Position numbers and translations under genes: made by a program. The notes beneath the pieces are model-generated. The model ran no database searches and was not told the DNA's origin. It saw only the letters and a list, made by a program, of their open reading frames with translations. Below are positions 53,815-63,732 of a stretch of 64,000 nt of DNA, piece after piece. Numbering within the stretch: the first letter of the stretch is position 1; each line of letters opens with the position of its first letter. The DNA comes from DAHVFK01 sp035310985 (GTDB lineage Bacteria; Pseudomonadota; Gammaproteobacteria; Burkholderiales; SG8-39), in contig DATGDH010000139.1 of the NCBI GenBank assembly GCA_035310985.1, positions 1-64,000 of the forward strand. Direction: 5' to 3'.

Positions 53815-54507
53815 ATGGCCTACGCAATCCCGCTTTGGACGCCTCCCTCGCTACCTGTCGTCGGCTCCTCCGACCTGTTCCCCGTGCGGCGCATCTTCTG
53901 CGTCGGCCGCAACTACGTCGAGCACCAGAAGGAGATGGGCGGCGATGGTCGCGAAGCGCCGTTCTTCTTCATCAAATCCGCGCATTCCCTGGTCGCGCTG
54001 GGCGGTGCAGTCCATTACCCGGCCAAGACCGCCAACTACCACTACGAAACGGAAATGGTGGTAGCCCTCGCCAAAGGCGGCCGGCGCATCGACGCGAAGA
54101 AGGCGAACGATCTCGTGTTCGGCTACGGCGTGGGCCTCGATATGACGCGGCGCGATCTGCAGCAATGGGGCAAGGACCATGGGCGCCCTTGGGACTTCGG
54201 CAAGGACTTCGACGAGGCGGCGCCCTGCAGTGCGCTGGCGCCCGCCGCGCGGGTCGGCCATCCCTCCAAGGGCGCGATCGTGCTCACGGTGAACGGCAAG
54301 GAACGGCAGAAAGCCGACTTGTCCGACATGATCTGGTCGGTGCCGGAGCAGATCGCATACCTGTCGGAGTACTACACGCTCGAGCCTGGCGATCTCATCT
54401 ATTCGGGCACGCCGGCGGGGGTCGGTCCGGTCAAGCCGGGCGACGAGCTCGATGCGCGTATCGACGGTGTCGGCGAACTTAAAGTGAAAATCGTGCCGGC
54501 CGTATGA
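53815..54507 (+). CDS. Fumarylacetoacetate hydrolase-family enzyme (fumarylpyruvate hydrolase-like)
   Basis: 230 aa. FCVGRNYVEHQKEMGGDG, metal-binding ExE in NYHYETEMVVAL, Asp in GVGLDMTRRDLQ and YSGTPAGVGPVKPGDEL are FAH-family motifs. The size fits fumarylpyruvate hydrolases (NagK type) of gentisate pathways. The ATG at 53815 has an AGAGGA site. It overlaps the isomerase gene by 4 nt, so both act together on ring-cleavage products. Confidence 0.87.
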   Translation: MAYAIPLWTPPSLPVVGSSDLFPVRRIFCVGRNYVEHQKEMGGDGREAPFFFIKSAHSLVALGGAVHYPAKTANYHYETEMVVALAKGGRRIDAKKANDLVFGYGVGLDMTRRDLQQWGKDHGRPWDFGKDFDEAAPCSALAPAARVGHPSKGAIVLTVNGKERQKADLSDMIWSVPEQIAYLSEYYTLEPGDLIYSGTPAGVGPVKPGDELDARIDGVGELKVKIVPAV

Positions 54508-55139
54508 GGCTGTACACCTACTATCGCAGCTCCGCCGCGTTTCGCGTGCGCATAGCGCTGAATCTCAAGGGACTGCGATACGACCCGCAATTCGTTCACC
54601 TCGCCAAAGGAGAGCAGCGCGGGGCCGAATACCTTGCCCTGAATCCGCAGGGACTGGTGCCCGCGCTTGTCGACGACGGGCAGCTGCTCACGCAATCGCT
54701 CGCGATCATCGAGTACCTGGAGGAAACGCATCCCAGTCCGCCACTGCTGCCCAAGGACCCGCTCGGCCGCGCCAGAGTGCGCTCGCTCGCGCTTCTCATC
54801 GCTTGCGAGATCCACCCGCTGAATAATCAGCGCACGCTGAATTACCTCGTCAAGGAGCTCGGCCTAAGCGAGGAAGAAAAGGACGGCTGGTACCGCCACT
54901 GGATCCAGGACGGCATGGCCAAGCTCGAGGCGGATCTGGCGCGCGGCCGCGACGGAAAGTTCTGCCATGGCGACGCTCCCGGCATGGCCGATTGCTGTTT
55001 GGTGCCCCAGGTATTCAACGCGCAGCGCTTCAATTGCGACCTATCGCATGCGCCCCGCGTGTTGCGGATCTTCGAGCAGTGTATGCAGCTTGAGGCGTTC
55101 CAGCGCGCGCAGCCGTCGAGACAGCCGGACGCCGAGTAG
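54504..55139 (+). CDS. Maleylacetoacetate/maleylpyruvate isomerase (zeta-class GST)
   Basis: 211 aa. YYRSSAAFRVRIALNLKGL (active Ser and the glutathione site), NPQGLVPALVDDGQLLTQSLAIIEYLEE and a C-terminal helical domain with GDAPGMADCCLVPQVFNA. It isomerises maleyl- to fumaryl-products with glutathione. Next to the FAH-type hydrolase it suggests a gentisate or homogentisate lower pathway, but no ring-cleaving dioxygenase is in the window. Confidence 0.9.
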   Translation: MRLYTYYRSSAAFRVRIALNLKGLRYDPQFVHLAKGEQRGAEYLALNPQGLVPALVDDGQLLTQSLAIIEYLEETHPSPPLLPKDPLGRARVRSLALLIACEIHPLNNQRTLNYLVKELGLSEEEKDGWYRHWIQDGMAKLEADLARGRDGKFCHGDAPGMADCCLVPQVFNAQRFNCDLSHAPRVLRIFEQCMQLEAFQRAQPSRQPDAE

Positions 55140-55166
55140 GCGGGCGGCGCCAGCCTGCTCGGCGTC
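55128..55166. terminator. Inverted repeat between the isomerase and TetR genes
   Basis: Perfect 9-bp arms GACGCCGAG (55128-55136) and CTCGGCGTC (55158-55166) with a further inner AGGC/GCCT pair. It spans the stop codons of the two converging genes; no T-tract. Confidence 0.45.
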
Positions 55167-55881
55167 ACTCCGCCAGTGCTAGGAACACCTCGCGCCCTTT
55201 GCCGGTCAGGAACGGCTCAACCAGGAGTGCGAGACCTTCGGCGACATAGCGTTGCAGCGTGTAACGCTTGGCTAGCGCCCAATGTTTCAGCGCCCAGGCA
55301 TGGCAGAACATGACATGCGAGTACGCCAGCAGATGTTCGTTCACCTGCCGCATGTGGCCGGTCTCCACGCAATCGCGAATGCACCCCTCGAGCAGGCGAT
55401 TGGTGCGCGCTTCCCCTTCCATCAATAGGACGCGGCGTTCTGCACGCAGCGACTTGCTCGATCGGTAAGTCAGCACGGTCGCGTCGGGCATGCGGTCGAC
55501 CACCGAGCAGTAAATGGCAAGCGCGCGGCACAGGCGCGCGACCGGGTCCCGCACGCCTTCCAAGGCGCGCGGGATCTCCTTCTCGTAGCTCTCGAGCACC
55601 TGCATCAAGGCGAGCAGCAACAGGTCGTCCTTGTCGCGAAAATATTGATAGACGAGACCGGTGCTGATCCCGGCTTCGCGCGCAATCTGCTGGATCGTGG
55701 TCGTGTAGTAGCCATGCGCGGAGAAGAGCTTCACCGCAGCACCGACGATCTGGCGGCGGCGCTCTTCCACCAGGCGCGGGTCGGCGACCTGGCTTGCAAC
55801 GAAGCCCGGCGGCTGCGTCGGCGATGTTCGCGCGCGGGAAGCGGCGGGCCGACCCCGCTTGGCGGCGCCGCCGGTCGACAT
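55165..55881 (-). CDS. TetR-family transcriptional regulator
   Basis: 238 aa. After a basic disordered N-terminus of about 38 residues comes the HTH (RRRQIVGAAVKLFSAHGYYT, TTIQQIAREAGISTGLVYQYF) and a C-terminal ligand domain. The last gene of the SDR-crotonase-TetR operon; its ATG shares one base with the crotonase stop (TGATG). Its probable operator is the palindrome at 57500-57519. The long unrelated neighbours suggest an acyl-CoA or aryl-CoA effector, which is inference. Confidence 0.9.
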   Translation of the reverse strand: MSTGGAAKRGRPAASRARTSPTQPPGFVASQVADPRLVEERRRQIVGAAVKLFSAHGYYTTTIQQIAREAGISTGLVYQYFRDKDDLLLLALMQVLESYEKEIPRALEGVRDPVARLCRALAIYCSVVDRMPDATVLTYRSSKSLRAERRVLLMEGEARTNRLLEGCIRDCVETGHMRQVNEHLLAYSHVMFCHAWALKHWALAKRYTLQRYVAEGLALLVEPFLTGKGREVFLALAE

Positions 55882-56699
55882 CAGTTGCCCTCGAACTGCG
55901 GCTTCTGCTTGTTTACGAATGCGTTATAGGCGCGCTCGAAATCGCCGGTTTGCATGCAGATCGCCTGCGCCTCGGCCTCGGTCTCGAGGGCCTGCTCGAT
56001 CGAGAGATTCCATTCCTGGTGCAAGCACTTCTTGGTCATCGAATGCGCAAACGCCGGACCGCTGGCGAGCGAATGGGCCATTTCCTGGGCTCGCGGTAGC
56101 AGCTTGTCCTTCGGGACGATCTCGTTGTAGTAGCCCCAGGCAAAGCCTTCCTCTGCGCTCATGCTGCGGCCCGTGTAAAGCAGCTCGGACGCACGTCCCT
56201 GGCCGATGATGCGCGGCAGAATGGCGCAGGCTCCCATGTCGCAGCCGGCGAGCCCGACGCGCACGAACAGAAACGCGGTCTTGCATTCGGGCGTGCCGTA
56301 GCGCAGATCGCTCGCCATGGTAACGATGGCGCCGGCGCCAGCGCACACGCCGTCGACTGCAGCGATGACCGGCTGCGGGCAGGTGCGCATCTCCTTCACG
56401 AGGTTGCCGGTCATGCGCGTGAAGGCCATCAGGCCGGTCATGTCCATCTTCACCAGTGGGCCGATGATGTCGTGCACGTCGCCGCCGGAGCAGAAATTTC
56501 CGCCCTCGCCGGTGAACACCACGGCGCGCACGTCATCCGCGTACTGCAGCTTGTGAAACGTGTCGCGCAACTCCGCGTAGCTTTCGAAGGTGAGTGGATT
56601 CTTTCGCTCGGGCCGATTCAACGTGATCGTGGCCACCCGGTCCCTGACCTGCCACTTGAAGTGCTGCGGCCGCCAGTCGGCGGCTTTCAGCTTGTACAT
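55881..56699 (-). CDS. Crotonase (enoyl-CoA hydratase/isomerase) family protein, atypical active site
   Basis: 272 aa. RVATITLNRPERKNPLTFES, the oxyanion-hole GEGGNFCSGGDVHDI and AGAGAIVTMASDLRYG place it in the crotonase superfamily. The segment usually holding the first catalytic Glu reads FLFVRVGLAGCDMGA, apparently without it, whereas the second Glu (ASELLYTG) is kept. It is therefore perhaps not a plain hydratase. This type occurs beside aryl-CoA (salicylyl- or 2-aminobenzoyl-CoA) genes in betaproteobacteria, which fits the neighbours but does not prove the substrate. Confidence 0.82.
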   Translation of the reverse strand: MYKLKAADWRPQHFKWQVRDRVATITLNRPERKNPLTFESYAELRDTFHKLQYADDVRAVVFTGEGGNFCSGGDVHDIIGPLVKMDMTGLMAFTRMTGNLVKEMRTCPQPVIAAVDGVCAGAGAIVTMASDLRYGTPECKTAFLFVRVGLAGCDMGACAILPRIIGQGRASELLYTGRSMSAEEGFAWGYYNEIVPKDKLLPRAQEMAHSLASGPAFAHSMTKKCLHQEWNLSIEQALETEAEAQAICMQTGDFERAYNAFVNKQKPQFEGN

Positions 56700-56730
56700 G
56701 TGTTTTTCCCTTTCTGTTCCTGGGAGGACC

Positions 56731-57477
56731 TCAACCGACCATCGTCAGGCCGCCGCTAACCGAAAGCACCTGGCCGGTGATGAAGTCCGACCGCGCACTG
56801 GCGAAGAACAGCACCGCATCGGCAATCTCGGAAGGTTTGGCCAGCCGTTGCATGGGAGTGACTCGGACGAAAGCTTCACGGTGCTTCTCCGGCACCGCGG
56901 CAAGCAGCGGGGTATCCGTCGGCCCGGGGCAGACGCAATTGACGTTCACATTGAAGCGGGCCATCTCCCGCGCCAAGGACTTGGTGAACGCAATCGCACC
57001 GCCCTTGGCGCCCGCGTACACGCTCTCGCCGAGACTGCCGACGCGCCCCGCGTCGCTTGAGACGGTGACGATCTTGCCCGCCTTGCGCTCGATCATCGGA
57101 TCGAGGAAGGCGCGCGTAACAGCGATCGGTCCGAACAGATTCAGGTCGATCACCTTGCGCCAGAAATCCGGCGTGTTCTTGACGAACGGCTCGACCCTGC
57201 CCCAGCCGGCCACGTTCACGACGACGTCAACGTGCCCGCGGCGCAACATCGCGCTCGTGCGAAACGCCTCGATCGAAGCGAGCTCGGTGACATCGAGCCT
57301 GAGAAAGTCCGCCCCGCCCCCGGCCCCGCGAATCGCGTGCGCCGCCTCCTCGCCCTTCCCCTCGGCGATATCGCCGAGCAGCACGTGCGCGCCCGCCCTA
57401 GCGAGCGTTTCGGCGGTCGCGCGCCCGATGCCCGACGCGGCGCCGGTTATGACTGCCGTCTTGCCATCCAATCGCAT
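56731..57477 (-). CDS. Short-chain dehydrogenase/reductase (SDR)
   Basis: 248 aa classical SDR: VITGAASGIGRATAETLA (NAD(P) loop), NVAGWGRVEP, catalytic Ser in IVTVSSDAGR and YAGAK (Tyr and Lys), plus NVNVNCVCPGPTDTPLL. It is similar in style to hydroxyacyl-CoA and 2-hydroxycyclohexanecarboxyl-CoA dehydrogenases. The ATG at 57475-57477 has a perfect AAGGAG site 9 nt upstream. First gene of the operon with crotonase and TetR. Confidence 0.86.
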   Translation of the reverse strand: MRLDGKTAVITGAASGIGRATAETLARAGAHVLLGDIAEGKGEEAAHAIRGAGGGADFLRLDVTELASIEAFRTSAMLRRGHVDVVVNVAGWGRVEPFVKNTPDFWRKVIDLNLFGPIAVTRAFLDPMIERKAGKIVTVSSDAGRVGSLGESVYAGAKGGAIAFTKSLAREMARFNVNVNCVCPGPTDTPLLAAVPEKHREAFVRVTPMQRLAKPSEIADAVLFFASARSDFITGQVLSVSGGLTMVG

Positions 57478-57499
57478 AGGTTGCGCTCCTTGAGATGTA

Positions 57500-57519
57500 T
57501 TGAATGATTGCTCATTCAA
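57500..57519. promoter_or_regulatory. 20-bp palindromic operator overlapping the SDR-crotonase-TetR promoter
   Basis: TTGAATGA-TTGC-TCATTCAA: perfect 8-bp arms with a 4-bp spacer, 22 bp upstream of the SDR ATG. It covers the -10 and part of the spacer of the promoter described at 57504-57532. The size and symmetry are typical of TetR-family operators, and a TetR gene is last in this operon. Confidence 0.65.
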
Positions 57520-57532
57520 CATAAGCTGTCAA
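57504..57532 (-). promoter_or_regulatory. Sigma-70 promoter of the SDR-crotonase-TetR operon
   Basis: On the minus strand: TTGACA (57532 to 57527), exactly 17 nt, then AATCAT (57509 to 57504, 4 of 6 matches). Transcription would start near 57498, leaving a leader of about 20 nt with AAGGAG. The palindromic operator overlaps it. Confidence 0.6.
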
Positions 57533-57558
57533 TGAGGGCCGATGCCTGAATCAGCTCT

Positions 57559-58371
57559 TCAGCGCTGACCGCGCGTACGCAAGAGCGCCCCGAAAGGTCG
57601 ATCGACCTCGTCGATATGCCTAAAAAGCCAGTCTTGAAGGAAATGTGAGCTATCACTAACGCTTGTCGCGTCGAGCCTCGTGGTGAAACGCATCAGCGCT
57701 GCGAGAAGGCGCTGGTGCTCGCCGCGGTGGCGCTCGGCGCTAGCCCCCACTTCGTCCATCAACCGCTCCTCAGTCGCGAAGTGGTGCTCGGTGTAGCGCA
57801 CGAGTTCCTTGAGCGATGCGACCAGGTCCTCAAGATCCGTGCCGCCCTGCAGGGCGTGTTGCAGGCGGTTGATGAGTTCCAGCAGGTGGCGGTGCTGGCC
57901 GTCGATCACCTCGACGCCAACTTCATAGCGCGCGCTCCACTGCGCGGGACCCTGCGGTGCGCGCTGTGACGCGGGTGCGGCACTGCGCCGCGTGCCATGT
58001 CCGGTGATGTCGAACACCGCCACAACGCTTGCCGTTCCGTCCGGGAGGCTCACACGTGTGGCGGAGAGCTCGACATCGAAGCGCGACCCGTTGCCGCGCA
58101 AAGCACGCGCACCTACCGCCTCCTCGCCGGCCACGCCGGCGGCCTGCAGCACACGCTCGCGATCGCGTTCGTCGAACAGTTCTGCGAGCGGCCGCTGCAG
58201 TGCTCCCGGCGCTATACCGAACATGCGCGCGAATCCCGGGTTGGCGTGGACGACGATGCCATCGCGCACGATTGCCAACGCGAGCAGCTGGGCCTGGACC
58301 AGCGCTTCGACGCAGGCGCTCTCGAGCGCGGCCTGCGCGGCGCGCGGATCGTGCGCGTTCGGGTCGGTCAC
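57559..58371 (-). CDS. PAS-domain bacteriohemerythrin
   Basis: 270 aa. The N-terminal PAS domain (residues about 15-125: AIVRDGIVVHANPGFARMFG, SVVAVFDITGHG) precedes a C-terminal hemerythrin fold with the di-iron ligands: His in IDGQHRHLLELI, HHFATEERLM, HRGEHQRLL and WLFRHIDEVD. It probably senses or binds oxygen; there is no output kinase or cyclase domain. Start is GTG at 58369-58371. The thioesterase gene is 15 nt upstream on the same strand. Confidence 0.86.
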   Translation of the reverse strand: MTDPNAHDPRAAQAALESACVEALVQAQLLALAIVRDGIVVHANPGFARMFGIAPGALQRPLAELFDERDRERVLQAAGVAGEEAVGARALRGNGSRFDVELSATRVSLPDGTASVVAVFDITGHGTRRSAAPASQRAPQGPAQWSARYEVGVEVIDGQHRHLLELINRLQHALQGGTDLEDLVASLKELVRYTEHHFATEERLMDEVGASAERHRGEHQRLLAALMRFTTRLDATSVSDSSHFLQDWLFRHIDEVDRPFGALLRTRGQR

Positions 58372-58386
58372 GGCCGTTCTTCTTCT

Positions 58387-58836
58387 CTAGACGCCAGCGC
58401 GAAACAGCATCTTCAGCGCCTCGCCGATCGGCTCGCCCTTGAGCGCGCCGCCGGGGCCGCCCGCCCGGCGCGCCCACACGCGCGTTTCCGATCCCTCGGC
58501 AAGCAGCGTGCCGTCGTCGCGCAGGACGCGATGCGACAGCACGAAGGACTTGCCGCCCCAGCGCAGCACGCGCGACAGCACTTCGCAGCGGTCGCCGTGC
58601 ACCGGCGAGGCCCTGAATTCGCAGTTCGCCGCCACCAGCGGCATCGCCAGGTGTTCTTCCCGCATGCGCTTCACGTCGTAGCCCACTTGGGCGAAGAAGT
58701 TCCACGTCGCCGCGTCGAACCAGCGGAAATACGTTGGGTAGAAAATGATGCCCGCGGGGTCGCAGTCGCCCCAGTGCACCTCGCAGGCGAACCTGCCGGT
58801 GATCGAGTTGAAATCGCCGTCGGCCATCACGTCCAT
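58387..58836 (-). CDS. Acyl-CoA thioesterase, hotdog fold (4-hydroxybenzoyl-CoA thioesterase type)
   Basis: 149 aa. FACEVHWGDCDPAGIIFYPTYFRWFD carries the catalytic Asp of the 4-hydroxybenzoyl-CoA thioesterase (YbgC-like) group, then KSFVLSHRVLRDDGTLLAEG. It hydrolyses acyl- or aryl-CoA. Set near two aryl-CoA ligases it could release CoA from pathway dead ends. A second in-frame ATG (58827) is possible. Confidence 0.85.
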   Translation of the reverse strand: MDVMADGDFNSITGRFACEVHWGDCDPAGIIFYPTYFRWFDAATWNFFAQVGYDVKRMREEHLAMPLVAANCEFRASPVHGDRCEVLSRVLRWGGKSFVLSHRVLRDDGTLLAEGSETRVWARRAGGPGGALKGEPIGEALKMLFRAGV

Positions 58837-58839
58837 CTC

Positions 58840-59235
58840 TCAGCATTGCTCCCAGGGAAGGCCGTCGAAGCGCCAGCCGGCGATCGAATTGCGCTGGTGG
58901 CGCTCGTTCATCTCACCCTCGAACCCGTTCACCACGTTGTACACCCTGGTGAAGCCGGCGCGCTCGAGCGCGTCGCCGGCTTCTTGCGAGCGGTTGCCGC
59001 TGCGGCAGATGAGAACGATCGGCCGCATGGCGTGATTGGTGCCTGCCAGCTTCTTCACTTGCCCGACGAAGTGCGGGTTGACGTCCCAGTCCGGCCCGTC
59101 GTTCCACGCGACGTGCAACGCGCCGACTGGATGACCCACGAAGAGGTATTCCATTTCACTGCGGCAGTCGACGAACAGCGCGCTCGGATTGTGCTGCAGG
59201 AAGGCGTACGCTTCCTTGGGCTGTAGATGCTGCAT
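58840..59235 (-). CDS. Rhodanese-like sulfurtransferase
   Basis: 131 aa single rhodanese domain: EAYAFLQHNPSALFVDCRSE, active-site loop ICRSGNRSQEAGDAL (Cys near residue 82) and VYNVVNGFEGEM. It transfers sulfane sulfur; the physiological acceptor is unknown. The ATG at 59233-59235 ends 25 nt after a perfect TATAAT. It ends 3 nt before the thioesterase gene starts. Confidence 0.9.
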   Translation of the reverse strand: MQHLQPKEAYAFLQHNPSALFVDCRSEMEYLFVGHPVGALHVAWNDGPDWDVNPHFVGQVKKLAGTNHAMRPIVLICRSGNRSQEAGDALERAGFTRVYNVVNGFEGEMNERHQRNSIAGWRFDGLPWEQC

Positions 59236-59260
59236 TGGGGTCGTTCCGCGAAGGTTCCGG

Positions 59261-59266
59261 ATTATA
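59261..59266 (-). promoter_or_regulatory. -10 element for rhodanese-thioesterase-hemerythrin genes
   Basis: Perfect TATAAT on the minus strand, 25 nt before the rhodanese ATG. No clear -35 at 16-18 bp. Confidence 0.5.
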
Positions 59267-59284
59267 CGCGCGCTCGCCAAGTGG

Positions 59285-59290
59285 TTGACA
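59285..59290 (+). promoter_or_regulatory. -35 element of a promoter driving the metH leader
   Basis: Perfect TTGACA. A spacer of 17 nt leads to CAGACT (59308-59313), only 3 of 6 matches to TATAAT. Transcription would begin near 59320, giving a leader of about 145 nt before metH. Confidence 0.4.
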
Positions 59291-59319
59291 CGAAAGGGGT
59301 AGGGCGGCAGACTGCGGTC

Positions 59320-59455
59320 CTGCGCCGATTTGATGTTCAGCTTGCGGGCGCCGACCCGCCGTCGGGCGGTGAAAAAGAAGTGCCGCTAAAGAGACGCGTG
59401 CCACACGAGGCAAGAAGGCCCGTTTCGAGCGAAAGCTGAACGGGCTTTTTGTTTT
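59320..59455 (+). ncRNA. Structured metH leader: candidate attenuator or riboswitch (or stand-alone small RNA)
   Basis: Between the likely promoter and metH there is no plus-strand gene, yet the leader ends in a full intrinsic terminator just before the ATG. Segment 59335-59343 (GTTCAGCTT) is exactly complementary to 59433-59441 (AAGCTGAAC), the 3' arm of that terminator, so the two folds exclude each other. Two further overlapping hairpins compete: GCGGG/CCCGC (59344-59359) and CCGCC/GGCGG (59356-59369). I see no cobalamin, SAM or SAH riboswitch signature. An 18-codon mini-ORF (59333-59389) has no visible ribosome site. Confidence 0.5.
59418..59455 (+). terminator. Intrinsic terminator in the metH leader
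   Basis: Stem GCCCGTT (59418-59424) / AACGGGC (59439-59445) continues to AGC-GAAA-GCT with a tetraloop, followed by TTTTTGTTTT. It ends about 11 nt before the metH ATG, so read-through is needed for metH expression from this promoter. Confidence 0.85.
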
Positions 59456-59465
59456 GCGAATCGAC

Positions 59466-63194
<3,729 letters not shown>

Positions 63195-63195
63195 C

Positions 63196-63201
63196 TATAA
63201 T
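63196..63201 (+). promoter_or_regulatory. -10 element for the bTHX gene
   Basis: Perfect TATAAT right after the metH stop, about 38 nt before the bTHX ATG. No good -35 within the end of metH. Confidence 0.45.
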
Positions 63202-63238
63202 CGCGCCCTCGGATCACACACAGCTGGAGCGGGACCAC

Positions 63239-63334
63239 ATGGGCAAGGGCGACAAGCGCACTCGGCGCGGCAAGATCTACAAGGGTAGCTACGGCAAGAA
63301 GCGTCCGCATCGCACCAAGAAGAAATCTTCCTAA
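63239..63334 (+). CDS. 30S ribosomal protein bTHX
   Basis: 31 aa, very basic: begins MGKGDKRTRRGKIYKGSYG and ends KKRPHRTKKKSS. The N-terminal signature is that of the small-subunit protein THX first seen in Thermus, and homologs occur in betaproteobacteria. GAGCGGGA precedes the ATG at 63239-63241. Because of its length it is easily missed by gene finders. Confidence 0.85.
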   Translation: MGKGDKRTRRGKIYKGSYGKKRPHRTKKKSS

Positions 63335-63351
63335 CGGCGCCGTAGGCCGAC

Positions 63352-63732
63352 GTGGTAGGCGCTGACAGGCTGTTCGTCGTGCTGGGCGCGCTGCTCGCCG
63401 CGCTAGGCGTTGCGCTGGGCGCTTATGCGGCGCATGCCCTAAGGGCCAGGCTCGCGCCCGAGGTGTTCGCAATCTTCCAAACCGCGGTCCAGTACCACAT
63501 GTGGCACGCTCTTGGTTTGGTAGGGGTCGGCCTGCTGTGCAATGTCCTTCCCGGAAGCACCTGGCTGAGAGCCTCGGGGTGGCTGCTCGCGCTGGGCATC
63601 GTGCTCTTCTCGGGAAGCCTGTACCTGCTCGCGGTTACCGGGATGCGCTGGCTCGGAGCCGTCACCCCGCTCGGTGGCAGCGCGCTGATACTCGGCTGGC
63701 TTGCCATGGCAATCGCGCTGTTACGCGCCTAG
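63352..63732 (+). CDS. DUF423 membrane protein
   Basis: 126 aa with four hydrophobic helices: FVVLGALLAALGVALGAYAA, WHALGLVGVGLLCNVL, GWLLALGIVLFSGSLYLLAV and GGSALILGWLAMAIALL. The N-terminal GAxxxALGVALGAYAAHAL and MWHALGL motifs are DUF423 hallmarks (YgdD type). Function unknown. Start is GTG at 63352. Its 3' end overlaps the opposing gene by 12 bp. Confidence 0.85.
   Translation: MVGADRLFVVLGALLAALGVALGAYAAHALRARLAPEVFAIFQTAVQYHMWHALGLVGVGLLCNVLPGSTWLRASGWLLALGIVLFSGSLYLLAVTGMRWLGAVTPLGGSALILGWLAMAIALLRA

Noticed and set aside
59333..59389. 18-codon leader peptide before metH
   Set aside because: No ribosome-binding site is visible and the peptide has no Met codons beyond the start; kept only as a remark in the leader entry.
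59320..59455. Known SAH, SAM or cobalamin riboswitch ahead of metH
   Set aside because: None of the conserved core sequences I know for these classes could be found by eye; only the terminator/antiterminator layout remains. A covariance search would be decisive.
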